Shown piece after piece: positions 1-7,495 of a DNA stretch of 12,047 nt. This DNA comes from Cytophagales bacterium (GTDB lineage Bacteria > Bacteroidota > Bacteroidia > Cytophagales > Cyclobacteriaceae), in contig DAHVFH010000097.1 of NCBI GenBank assembly GCA_027317105.1, forward strand, positions 1 to 12,047, in the 5' to 3' direction. Made by a program: the position numbers and the translations under genes. The notes under the pieces were generated by a model. It ran no database searches. It saw nothing but the letters and a program-made list of their open reading frames with translations, and was not told where the DNA came from. Position 1 is the stretch's first letter. The number at the start of each line of letters is the position of its first letter.

Positions 1-68
1 CCCTTAGGTTTACAAGTGACCAAAAGCAGAACCATGATACCAACGAAAAGAATTTTGACGTTTTTCAT
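1..68 (-). CDS. Lipoprotein, N-terminal fragment (runs off left edge)
   Basis: An ATG at 66-68 on the minus strand opens a frame that stays open to the window edge. It encodes a short basic start (MKNVKILF), a hydrophobic core and LLLVTCKPK. The V-T-C at residues 17-19 fits a relaxed lipobox, so signal peptidase II cleavage and lipidation of Cys19 are likely. The Lys-Pro-Lys after the Cys is common in exported lipoproteins. Only 22 codons are visible, so the mature protein and its function are unknown. The gene is divergent from the SBBP/PKD gene, with about 120 bases between the two starts. A chance frame giving a complete lipoprotein signal is possible but unlikely. Confidence 0.6.
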   Translation of the reverse strand, partial: MKNVKILFVGIMVLLLVTCKPK

Positions 69-189
69 AACCGAATTTTTGAGAGTTCGAATTTAATTAA
101 AAACTAAATGAAAGCTAAACCAGAGGAAACAAATAAAATCCAATAGCCATTGCAAGAACAGTCCACAAAGTCAATTTAAGAAAACGAAA

Positions 190-3100
190 ATGCTAAATTG
201 TGCCATGAATCAGTTTTGTGGATTGTCTGGTTGCTTGATGGCTGTATTATTGACCATTAAGGTTTATGCAGGGCCAGGGATCAATTTTATAGAAAACAAC
301 GGGCAGTGGCATAAGAAAATGGATTTTATTGCCAAAGTCTCCGGGGGAAGTTTTGGTATTCAGCAAGGTTCGTTTGTTTATACTTTCCTCGACCAGGAAA
401 AAATAGCCGAACTTCATCACGCCCATAAATCTGCCTTCCAGGAAGATAGTCACAATGCTGATCGTACGAGTAGAATTGATGGTCAGGTTATGATCACCAA
501 TTTTATTGGCTCAAATAACCAAAGCAGACCTCAACCTTTTGGTGTTAAAACGCAGTACTATAATTATTTTCTTGGGGTTGATCAATCTAAATGGCAATCG
601 TTCGTGCATGTTTATGAGGGCGTAATTTACCCTTCATTTTATCAAGGAATAGATTTAAAAGTGTATTCGGATGATTCGAACCTGAAATATGATTTTGTCC
701 TAGAGGCAGGCGCTGATCCTTCTTCTATTCAATGGAAATACGATGGCGCAGAGTTGGTTTCCATTAAAGACGGAGACCTGATAGTAAAAACTACCCTCGC
801 TGATTTAATTGAAAAAAAGCCAATAGCCTATCAGATCATTGACGGCCAGAAAAAATTTATTCAGGTAGACTACCGATTGACTGATGAGCACGTTTCGTTT
901 TCTATTGTTGATCCTTATGATTGCTGCTATCCGTTAGTGATCGATCCGTTGTTGATTTTTTCAACCTACTCTGGGTCTACAGCCGATAATTGGGGAAGCA
1001 CGGCTACGCCTGGAGAACATGAGACCTTATATTCATCAGGGATCACCAACTTATACTTAGGTGGAGATTTCCCGGCAACCGCAGGGGCATTTCAAACTAC
1101 TTATGGAGGTATTTTCGATGTGGCCATTCTCAAATATGATTCCACCGGGCACCAACTACTTTATGCTTCTTACCTCGGAGGTACTTACTCGGAGTCGCCC
1201 CATAGCTTGGTCATCGACAAGGATGAAAACCTTTTGCTGTTGGGCACAACCAGTTCCTTTAATTTCCCCACAACTTCGGGTGCATTTCGGCAAACTTTTG
1301 CAGGAGGTATTCCTGTCCCTCAACAATCTGCGGGTAAAGAAATCCCGATACCGTATGAGAATGGTACTGATATTTTCATCACCAAAATTTCTAAAGATGG
1401 AAGCAAAATTTTAGCCAGCACCTACATGGGTGGCACTAACAATGACGGGCTAAATCCTTCAGAAAGCTTGCTGGTACGAAACTATGGAGATCAAATGAGG
1501 GGTGATATCATCAGTGATTCGCAAGGAAATATTTTTGTAAGCACGGTAACAGCCTCTTCCGATTTTCCGGTAGCCAACGGATTCAACCTTACCTACAAAG
1601 GAGGGGAAACGGATGGCCTGGTTTTAAAATTAAGCAGCGATCTTACTCAATTACTGTGGGGTACATTTTTGGGTGGCAGCGCAGCAGATGCGTCACACAC
1701 GATTCAATTGGATAGCGCAGGCAATTTATTTCTGGGTGGGGGAACGGCCAGCGCAGATTTTCCGACCACTTCAGGGGCCTACCAGGCAACTTTTGCTGGT
1801 GAAGTAGATGGTTGGATGGCGAAGATCAGTGGAGATGGATCGTCAATTTTGAGTTCTACTTTTACTGGAACTCCCGCGTTCAACCAGGTTTATTTTTTGG
1901 ACCTCGATAAAAATGAAAATGTATATGTTTACGGTCAAACCGTAGGCGCATTTCCGATCACGGCAGGAGTTTATAACAATCCGAACAGTGGCCAGTTTGT
2001 TCAGAAGTTTGATAACTCTCTTTCTACATTATTATTCTCGACCGTATTTGGTTCGGGCATTGGCATACCGAATATTTCACCTACTGCCTTTCTGGTGAAT
2101 GACTGCAATAACATATATCTGTCAGGGTGGGGCGGAAATGTCAACAGTGGTTTAGGCTATTGGAACAGTTCGACAGCACAAATGCCCATCACGTCAGACG
2201 CGTTGCAGAAGACCACCAGTGGATCGGACTTTTATTTTATGGTCCTTTCAGATGATGCCACCAAGTTTCTTTACGCCACGTATTTAGGAGGAAGTGATTC
2301 TCGCACCCATGTAGACGGTGGAACCTGCCGCTTTGACAAAAGTGGCGTGGTGTATCATGTGGTTTGTTCGGGCTGTCAGTTTGATAATGCAGCAAACCAT
2401 GCCACTTCCGATTTCCCGACAACGATCAATGCATGGAGCCGAAAGAATGGAAGCCTCAATTGCAACAATGCCGCCTTTAAGTTTGATTTGGCTTCGTTAA
2501 AAGCAAGAATACAAACCAGTTCAGTGAACTTCAACCAACCCGGACTTAATCACATTTGTACGTACGATAAAATTGTCTTTCAAAACCTGAGTGTGGGTGG
2601 GCAAACCTACAATTGGAACTTAGGTGATGGCACGAAGCAAATGAAAACGGATACTTCGATGATTGTCTATCAATATAAAACTCCGGGCACGTATACCATT
2701 CAATTAGAGGCAACTGATTATGGAACGTGCGCAGTAAAAGATTCAACGTTAACCTCCATAAGCGTTTATAGCCCGAAGGGAACAGTTGGGCCTAACCAAA
2801 CAATTTGTTTTAATGCAGGCACAACCCTAGTGGCTTCTGGCGGGGCCAACTATCAATGGACAACGACCGATAATTCATTTTCTTCAACGGTTGCCAATCC
2901 CGCAGTTAATCCCCAAAAAAATACGGACTATTTTGTTACGATTACAGACGTTAACGGGTGTGTTAAAAAAGATACCGTTGATGTTGTGGTAATTCCGGGA
3001 ATAGATTTTCAATTCAAAGCGGAACAAATATTTGCCTGTGAAGGAAGGCCGACATTAAAGGTTATTAATTTAGCAGATTCGGTGGGAGAGTTTTTTGATT

Positions 3101-3507
3101 TTGGTGATGGATCGACCTCAGATCAACAACAAGTGACGCATCAATACGCTAAAGATGGAGCGTACACAATCAGCTTGGTGGGTACCAATCAATTCTGCGT
3201 TTACACAAAATCGGTAACCCTTCCATTTTACTACCGAATGGTGCCGAATGTTTTTACACCCAATCAATCCCCGGGGCTGAACGACACGTTCATGGTCCAG
3301 TATGGAACTCAGCCAGTGGTAGCCGGAGCAGACCCACCCGTTCAGATTTCTTTAGTGGTCTACGACCGCTGGGGAAAATTGGTGTATCAAAATACCAACT
3401 ATAAAAACGATTGGGCTGCCGAAAATGTGGTGGGTGGCGTTTATTATTTTGAAGCTACACTGCTTGGCGAAAATACATGCAAGGGTTGGGTGGATATTTT
3501 GAAGTGA
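190..3507 (+). CDS. T9SS-secreted SBBP/PKD-repeat surface protein with gliding-motility C-terminal domain
   Basis: A large exported protein of 1105 residues. A hydrophobic signal segment ends near VYA-GPG (about residue 27). Residues 31-255 form the N-terminal domain beginning FIENNGQW that usually precedes SBBP repeats (DUF7948, from memory). Residues about 285-745 hold degenerate SBBP beta-propeller-like repeats, each with an FP-T-GAF-like motif and a YLGG/FLGG-like strand. PKD-like domains follow at about 775-860 (NLGDGT, then YQYKTPGTYTI) and 940-1010 (FDFGDGS, then HQYAKDGAYTI), with an Ig/PKD-like segment between them. Residues 1016-1105 (NVFTPN, VYDRWGKLVY, GGVYYFEA, final DILK) are the gliding-motility-associated C-terminal domain, which directs T9SS export and surface attachment. 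The domain set suggests adhesion or polymer binding, and no catalytic motif is seen. ATG at 190 is preceded by A-rich sequence; an in-frame ATG at 205 is an alternative start. Confidence 0.9.
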   Translation: MLNCAMNQFCGLSGCLMAVLLTIKVYAGPGINFIENNGQWHKKMDFIAKVSGGSFGIQQGSFVYTFLDQEKIAELHHAHKSAFQEDSHNADRTSRIDGQVMITNFIGSNNQSRPQPFGVKTQYYNYFLGVDQSKWQSFVHVYEGVIYPSFYQGIDLKVYSDDSNLKYDFVLEAGADPSSIQWKYDGAELVSIKDGDLIVKTTLADLIEKKPIAYQIIDGQKKFIQVDYRLTDEHVSFSIVDPYDCCYPLVIDPLLIFSTYSGSTADNWGSTATPGEHETLYSSGITNLYLGGDFPATAGAFQTTYGGIFDVAILKYDSTGHQLLYASYLGGTYSESPHSLVIDKDENLLLLGTTSSFNFPTTSGAFRQTFAGGIPVPQQSAGKEIPIPYENGTDIFITKISKDGSKILASTYMGGTNNDGLNPSESLLVRNYGDQMRGDIISDSQGNIFVSTVTASSDFPVANGFNLTYKGGETDGLVLKLSSDLTQLLWGTFLGGSAADASHTIQLDSAGNLFLGGGTASADFPTTSGAYQATFAGEVDGWMAKISGDGSSILSSTFTGTPAFNQVYFLDLDKNENVYVYGQTVGAFPITAGVYNNPNSGQFVQKFDNSLSTLLFSTVFGSGIGIPNISPTAFLVNDCNNIYLSGWGGNVNSGLGYWNSSTAQMPITSDALQKTTSGSDFYFMVLSDDATKFLYATYLGGSDSRTHVDGGTCRFDKSGVVYHVVCSGCQFDNAANHATSDFPTTINAWSRKNGSLNCNNAAFKFDLASLKARIQTSSVNFNQPGLNHICTYDKIVFQNLSVGGQTYNWNLGDGTKQMKTDTSMIVYQYKTPGTYTIQLEATDYGTCAVKDSTLTSISVYSPKGTVGPNQTICFNAGTTLVASGGANYQWTTTDNSFSSTVANPAVNPQKNTDYFVTITDVNGCVKKDTVDVVVIPGIDFQFKAEQIFACEGRPTLKVINLADSVGEFFDFGDGSTSDQQQVTHQYAKDGAYTISLVGTNQFCVYTKSVTLPFYYRMVPNVFTPNQSPGLNDTFMVQYGTQPVVAGADPPVQISLVVYDRWGKLVYQNTNYKNDWAAENVVGGVYYFEATLLGENTCKGWVDILK
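1042..2424 (+). repeat. Intragenic SBBP-type repeat array
   Basis: Seven copies of a motif close to F-P-x-T-x-G-A-F/Y lie at residues 294, 359, 459, 524, 588, 665 and 742 of the large surface protein: FPATAGAF, FPTTSGAF, FPVANGFN, FPTTSGAY, FPITAGVY, MPITSDAL, FPTTINAW. The spacing is 65, 100, 65, 64, 77 and 77 residues, so units of about 65 residues carry insertions in some copies. Most copies are followed by a strand ending YLGG, FLGG or similar. The copies have diverged clearly at DNA level, so this is an old protein repeat rather than a recent tandem duplication. Confidence 0.7.
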
Positions 3508-3514
3508 AGGGATT

Positions 3515-3551
3515 GAGGTTAAAAATTTCGTACTTGAATCTTTCTAGCCTC
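3515..3551. terminator. Possible bidirectional terminator between convergent genes
   Basis: Between the two convergent genes, GAGGTTAAAAA (3515-3525) can pair with TTTCTAGCCTC (3541-3551) as an 11-bp stem with one G-T wobble and one mismatch. TTTT follows on the plus strand. The loop is about 15 bases and the right arm overlaps the permease stop codon. The position fits a shared terminator, but the stem is A/T-rich and weak. Confidence 0.25.
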
Positions 3552-4428
3552 TTTTAAGGTTTGCCAGATACACCCCCCCCACAATCAAGACCATTCCAAA
3601 AAAATGACCCAGCACCAACACCTCACCGTCAAGCACACCCCACATCACGGAAACTACGGGCATTACATACGTTACTGAACTTGCAAATAATGGGGAAGAG
3701 ATTCGAAGGAGTTTGTAAAAAAGCAAGTTGGCAACAGCGGTGCTCATCAGCGCAAGGATTGCGATAAAACTCAAAGCGCGCCAGGCGCCTTCCACATTCG
3801 TCAAGCGGTGAGTGAAGTCGGTAAACCCAAATAGATAAACAAACGCCAGGGGAGCGATCAATAATAACGAGACACTGATGATCGTCATCGGGGCCATGCC
3901 GGGCATTTTGAATTTGATGAAGTTTAGGTTAAGGCCATAACAAGCACAAGCCAACACAATCAGTAAAGCATAAACATTGAACCCTCCCCATCCGCCCTCT
4001 ACGCGGGCCATGGCCAATACGATGCAACCTCCAAAACTGATTGCGCTACCAAAGATCGCCCAACCGCGAAATCGCTGACTGAAAAACAGGGCTCCGATAA
4101 CCATTGTCCAGATGGGCGAAAGGGTATTTAATATTCCTGCCAGTGAGCTATTAAGATGGGTTTGTGCGATGGCGAATAAAAACGCAGGTAAGAATACCGC
4201 TAACATTCCAGAGAAAAAAAGCTTACCATAATCAGCAGACGTAAGCTCTTTTAAATGTTGTAAAGCAATGGGTACTAGAAAAAGAAAGGCCAGTGCCACC
4301 CGAAGCGAACCTACTTCATCGGGAGAATAAACTTTGAGCGCCTGCTTAATCAGGATAAAGGAAGTGCCCCAGATAAGCGACAAGGTAACGAGTAAAATGA
4401 CGGCTTTAAATTGTTTGAAATCTGGCAT
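3544..4428 (-). CDS. EamA/DMT-superfamily permease
   Basis: An inner-membrane transporter of the drug/metabolite transporter superfamily, 294 residues, the usual length for a protein with two EamA domains. About ten hydrophobic segments are visible. The first half starts with the typical WGTSFILIKQAL motif and contains LNTLSPIWTMVIGALFF; the second half repeats the fold, ending SSVTYVMPVVSVMWGVLDGE and a last helix. Relatives export amino acids, metabolites or drugs; the substrate cannot be inferred here. The frame extends six codons upstream to a TTG at 4446, but the ATG at 4426-4428 gives the natural EamA N-terminus (MPDFKQFK) and is preferred. It is divergent from the DUF1003 gene across about 190 bases. 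A run of eight G lies in the coding strand near the 3' end. Confidence 0.9.
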   Translation of the reverse strand: MPDFKQFKAVILLVTLSLIWGTSFILIKQALKVYSPDEVGSLRVALAFLFLVPIALQHLKELTSADYGKLFFSGMLAVFLPAFLFAIAQTHLNSSLAGILNTLSPIWTMVIGALFFSQRFRGWAIFGSAISFGGCIVLAMARVEGGWGGFNVYALLIVLACACYGLNLNFIKFKMPGMAPMTIISVSLLLIAPLAFVYLFGFTDFTHRLTNVEGAWRALSFIAILALMSTAVANLLFYKLLRISSPLFASSVTYVMPVVSVMWGVLDGEVLVLGHFFGMVLIVGGVYLANLKRG

Positions 4429-4620
4429 TGAAAAAAATAAGTGCAAAGATTAAAAATCTGCCCATCAAACCATAGTACTCACTCTTGTTAACAGTCATGC
4501 AAATGAGTTGCTTATACTTTATTAATTGGGGTTTAACGCCAAACACGTTCTGGCTTCTCGGGGTGCAGAGAACTTGCAATTGGATGCCGACACTCAAAAG
4601 CTTCAATCGAAATAACTTTT

Positions 4621-5400
4621 ATGCAAACCACACCTGATTTTGGAGGAATAGAATTTTATAGTGAAATTTCCTGCATGGGAGTATTCACAAGCGATCTTTC
4701 TGGAAAAAAATTTCCGGCCAATCAAAAAATAACCGCCAAAGCACTACGAGGACCGGTTCTCGATCTGATCAAAAAGGATAACCCTGTTTTCAGTGAAGAG
4801 AGTTGCCTGTCGCTCTCCGAGTTGAGCGAATATCGTCATCGGTATATGGAAAGCGCACTGCAACAGGAGCTTGGATCGCTTTCAGTTCTGGAGAAGGAAG
4901 TGTTGAAGGCAATGCAGGAGGGTGAAGTGATTTCTGAAAATGTTGATAAAGCCGTTGACGAGCAACTCACTTTTGGCCAACGACTTTCCGACCGGATTGC
5001 TTCGTTTGGTGGCAGCTGGACTTTTATTCTCAGCTTCTTTTTCTTTCTTGCTGTATGGATAGCTTTTAACATTTACTCTCTTTCAAAGCCTTTTGACCCT
5101 TACCCTTTCATTTTGCTTAACTTGATTCTCTCCTGTATCGCAGCCATGCAGGCGCCCGTGATTATGATGAGCCAAAACCGGCAGGAGGAAAAGGATCGGG
5201 AACGCAGCAAGCATGATTATCAGGTAAACTTAAAGGCTGAATTGGAAATCCGGATGATGCATGAAAAGATTGACCATCTGATCATCAATCAGCAACAGCG
5301 TCTTTTTGAAATTCAGCACATTCAAATTGAAATGCTGCAAGAAATCCATGATAAGTTGGATCTTCCAAAAAAGAATAAATCGGAAACGACTCAACCCTAA
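4621..5400 (+). CDS. DUF1003 family membrane protein
   Basis: A 259-residue inner-membrane protein. Residues about 115-205 match DUF1003: DRIASFGGSWTFI leading into a first membrane helix (132-154), a short loop with SKPFDPYPFILLN, a second helix (159-183, ending AAMQAPVIMMSQNRQ) and a charged QEEKDRERSKHDY stretch. A long amphipathic, coiled-coil-like tail (about 185-245) is probably cytoplasmic. The N-terminal 75 residues contain Cys18 and SGKKFP, then a KALRGPVLDLIKKDNP stretch and LSELSEYRHRYM, a region I associate with the degenerate zinc-ribbon-like front part of many DUF1003 proteins. The biochemical role of the family is unknown. The next gene starts 80 bases downstream on the same strand, but the intervening T-rich sequence makes co-transcription uncertain. 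Confidence 0.88.
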   Translation: MQTTPDFGGIEFYSEISCMGVFTSDLSGKKFPANQKITAKALRGPVLDLIKKDNPVFSEESCLSLSELSEYRHRYMESALQQELGSLSVLEKEVLKAMQEGEVISENVDKAVDEQLTFGQRLSDRIASFGGSWTFILSFFFFLAVWIAFNIYSLSKPFDPYPFILLNLILSCIAAMQAPVIMMSQNRQEEKDRERSKHDYQVNLKAELEIRMMHEKIDHLIINQQQRLFEIQHIQIEMLQEIHDKLDLPKKNKSETTQP

Positions 5401-5432
5401 TGGGCTATTAATTTAACCAAATCTATTTTCTC

Positions 5433-5441
5433 TTTTTTTTT
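5433..5441 (+). repeat. T9 homopolymer upstream of the OmpA-like gene
   Basis: Nine consecutive T, followed by AAATATTTTTATATTG, sit between the DUF1003 stop and the OmpA-like start, about 40 bases before the ATG. No stem precedes the tract, so it is not a standard intrinsic terminator. It could be part of an AT-rich promoter region. Confidence 0.5.
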
Positions 5442-5480
5442 AAATATTTTTATATTGATGGTAGAATAACCAAATAGCGC

Positions 5481-6659
5481 ATGAAGCATTCAAAATTCAT
5501 ATTGATTGTCCTCTTCTTTTGCATAGGGTTCAGCGTTCATTCGCAAACGGTTTACCCCGATGGACATTATGTGGTTATCGGTGCATTCCGAGTTTTGGAG
5601 AATGCAGTTCGCTTTACGGCCATGGCCAATAAAAATGGTTTCACTGCACAATATGCCATTAATCCTGCTCGACAGCTTTATTATGTGTATGTGTTCAATA
5701 CCAAGGAAAAGAAAAAGGCTTTTAATTTTTTGATCAAGATTAAAGTTGAAACCAGTTATAAGGATGCCTGGGTCTTTTCCGGAAAGCTAGGCAACGATGT
5801 GGTAGCCAAACCCGAGCCTGTAATGGAACCTAAAGTTGAGTCAAAAATTGAACCTGTAAAAGAGCCGATTATTACCTCTCCTCCGGTAAAAGACACGGTA
5901 AAAATTTCGCCTAAAAAAGGTGATTCGTCCCTCACAAAAAAAGCTGTTGAAGTAAAAAAGCCGAAAGGTAACCCGTTCTATTTCAGAGTGTTGAGCAAAG
6001 AAAATGGGAAGGAATTATTCGGCTACTTGCAACTGTTTGAACCGGGAGGCACCCAATATTTATCGATCAAAAGCGGTGAAATAGTCTACCTCGAGGCGCC
6101 AAAAAATAAAAAAGGATCGTACAACATTATTGCCCAGGTACCCGGATATAAACAAAGTGACTTGTTGTTTTCTTATTCAAATACTACGGCCGAGAAAGGT
6201 TCGCAAGACGAAGCCATTATCACAGTAACGCTAGAAAATGCGAGGAGAGGTGATTACATTGATTTTAATAATGTTCATTTCGTTAAAAATGCTTCGATAA
6301 TGGAAGCCGAGTCGCAAAATGAGTTGGATGGGTTGGTGAACCTGATGAAAGAAAGTCCGCAATACCATATTAAAATTCATGGCCACTGCAATGGCAAACA
6401 GAAACGCGAATCATATACCCTGGGCAGCAGCACCAATTTTTTTGCGATGAACCCAACCGGAAACAAAAAGGAAACCCTGACGGCTAAGGAGCTTTCTGAA
6501 GCGCGTGCAGAGACTGTTAAAGCTTATCTTGTTCAACAGGGCATTGACGCTAACCGGATCGCCACCAATGGCGAAGGCGGGAAAATCCCTCTTTACCCAG
6601 AAGGAGGAACGCTTGGTCAATACAATGATCGGGTAGAAGTGGAGTTTGTGAAAAACTAA
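5481..6659 (+). CDS. OmpA-like C-terminal domain protein with N-terminal SPOR-like region
   Basis: An exported protein of 392 residues. The signal peptide ends VHS-Q (residues 20-21). Residues about 26-102 (GHYVVIGAFRVLENAVRFTAMAN, with YYVYVFNTKEKKKA further on) resemble a SPOR domain, which binds denuded peptidoglycan. A Pro/Lys/Glu-rich linker (about 106-162) probably spans the periplasm. Residues 165-250 are a beta-rich region of uncertain type. Residues 255-392 are OmpA-like: YIDFNNVHFVKNAS, HIKIHGHCNG, ELSEARAETVKAYLVQQGID, RVEVEF. The family binds peptidoglycan through an Asp in a TDxxG loop and an Arg in LSxxRA. Here Arg342 is kept, but the loop reads H-C-N-G, with Asn in place of Asp, and about 30 extra residues (306-335) precede LSEAR. 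A cell-wall-linked envelope protein is likely, but binding could differ from standard OmpA. Confidence 0.87.
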   Translation: MKHSKFILIVLFFCIGFSVHSQTVYPDGHYVVIGAFRVLENAVRFTAMANKNGFTAQYAINPARQLYYVYVFNTKEKKKAFNFLIKIKVETSYKDAWVFSGKLGNDVVAKPEPVMEPKVESKIEPVKEPIITSPPVKDTVKISPKKGDSSLTKKAVEVKKPKGNPFYFRVLSKENGKELFGYLQLFEPGGTQYLSIKSGEIVYLEAPKNKKGSYNIIAQVPGYKQSDLLFSYSNTTAEKGSQDEAIITVTLENARRGDYIDFNNVHFVKNASIMEAESQNELDGLVNLMKESPQYHIKIHGHCNGKQKRESYTLGSSTNFFAMNPTGNKKETLTAKELSEARAETVKAYLVQQGIDANRIATNGEGGKIPLYPEGGTLGQYNDRVEVEFVKN

Positions 6660-6679
6660 GTTTCGGTTCCGAACTCTTT
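6659..6679. terminator. Weak hairpin between convergent genes
   Basis: At the end of the OmpA-like gene, AGTTTCGG and CCGAACT can pair with one bulged T (6659-6675), followed by CTCTTT. It lies between two convergent stop codons, which fits a terminator, but the stem is short and the loop tight. Confidence 0.25.
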
Positions 6680-6694
6680 AGTAGCGAATAGGAT

Positions 6695-6880
6695 TCAATA
6701 AAGCTGGAGCTCGGCAAAAAGCGACTCCAACTCGGTTCTGGATTTGTTGAGTTTAGCCTCCAGCTTGGCGAGCATCGTTTCCCTACCCTCTTTTTCAAAA
6801 GCAAAATCCTCATCATTAAGAATGGGAAACCTTCTTTTGAGCATAACTTTCTGTTCGCGCCAACTTCTTACAATATCCAT
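6695..6880 (-). CDS. CsbD-like small protein
   Basis: A 61-residue protein resembling the CsbD-like general-stress family. The visible family pattern is an early SWREQK, then LKRRFPILNDEDFAFEKEG, then LAKLEAKLNKSRTELESLF, matching the typical order W-x-x-x-K, L-x-x-x-D-x-x-F-x-x-G and kL-x-K-S-r-x-E at the right spacing. The function of CsbD proteins is not settled. The frame runs upstream to a TTG at 6916, which would overlap the previous gene; the ATG at 6878-6880 gives the expected family length and leaves a 32-base gap to the DUF2141 stop. It is probably co-transcribed with DUF2141. The protein is highly charged with no signal peptide, so cytoplasmic. Confidence 0.72.
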   Translation of the reverse strand: MDIVRSWREQKVMLKRRFPILNDEDFAFEKEGRETMLAKLEAKLNKSRTELESLFAELQLY

Positions 6881-6912
6881 TTTTACAAGGTAGTTATTAA
6901 AATAGTCAACAG

Positions 6913-7413
6913 TCAATAATATTTCATTTTCATGATCACTTTTTTATTTCCGGTCAAAAGGAAACGAAAATCTTTATACAAGGGCTTACGGAAATCGGTA
7001 TGGTAATAGTCGGAAAAAGCATGGCCTTCTTTGGGGAGAAACCAGCCGAAATCAAGTTCCCAATTGTTGTTTTCATCGTCCAGCAAGGCTATTCCCATGT
7101 ATTTAGAGGTAAATCCTGTGTAGGTGACGCATAAGGAATCACCGGTTACAAGTGATTTTGGCACCACTACCTTGCGGAATCCCATTTTGTGGGGGAAAGG
7201 GGTTGTGTCATCGAAAAACTTAAACCTGATTACCCCATTATGGTTTCGGATGTTAGTGACTTTAATGGTGATTGAATAGGTCGCAACTTTTTTTTGGGGA
7301 ACCTCTTTCGGGTGTTTTAGCTCTGAATTGCTGGCTTTATAAATTGCTGAGTCGGTTTGTGCGTTTGCAAAAATGGATACTAGAAACACAAATGGATACA
7401 GCAACTGTTTCAT
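6913..7413 (-). CDS. Exported DUF2141 family protein
   Basis: A secreted or periplasmic protein of 166 residues. A signal peptide (MKQLLYPFVFLVSIFANA) precedes Gln19. Residues about 45-166 match DUF2141: YSITIKVTNIRNHNGVIRF (first strand pair with the N-G-x-I turn), YMGIALLDDENNNWELDFGW (matching the family's A-x-x-x-x-D-E-N-x-N-x-x-x-D-x-G pattern), FLPKEGHAFSDYY and a final KVIMKMKYY strand. The acidic DDENNN segment could bind a metal, but that is inference, and the family has no assigned activity. It is probably the first gene of a two-gene operon with the CsbD-like gene, and lies 82 bases downstream of the ThuA-like gene on the same strand. ATG at 7413 directly precedes the signal peptide. 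Confidence 0.85.
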   Translation of the reverse strand: MKQLLYPFVFLVSIFANAQTDSAIYKASNSELKHPKEVPQKKVATYSITIKVTNIRNHNGVIRFKFFDDTTPFPHKMGFRKVVVPKSLVTGDSLCVTYTGFTSKYMGIALLDDENNNWELDFGWFLPKEGHAFSDYYHTDFRKPLYKDFRFLLTGNKKVIMKMKYY

Positions 7414-7495
7414 GCAGGCGCATCGCTGAGTTTTTTGAGATGCGTATGTGTAAAGGTACGGTTAATCTAATTGGTTTGTAAAGAACCTTTGATTT

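Noticed and set aside
103..110. ACTAAATG also found upstream of the M13 gene (9360-9367)
   Set aside because: Only one arm is present here, with no partner nearby; an 8-base AT-rich match is expected by chance.
108..146. A 12-codon plus-strand frame (ATG at 108) upstream of the large surface protein
   Set aside because: Too short, with no sign of a leader-peptide pattern or associated attenuator.
4429..4446. TTG start six codons upstream of the permease ATG
   Set aside because: The ATG at 4428 gives the usual EamA N-terminus; the TTG would add MHLFFS without support.
4406..4606. Minus-strand frame across the permease start
   Set aside because: It overlaps the permease N-terminus in another frame, begins in the intergenic region and shows no family features.
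4613..4620. TAACTTTT as a -7 element for the DUF1003 gene
   Set aside because: It touches the ATG, would put the transcript start inside the gene, and has no -33 partner.
6881..6916. TTG start for the CsbD-like protein
   Set aside because: It would overlap the DUF2141 stop and add 12 residues not seen in the family.
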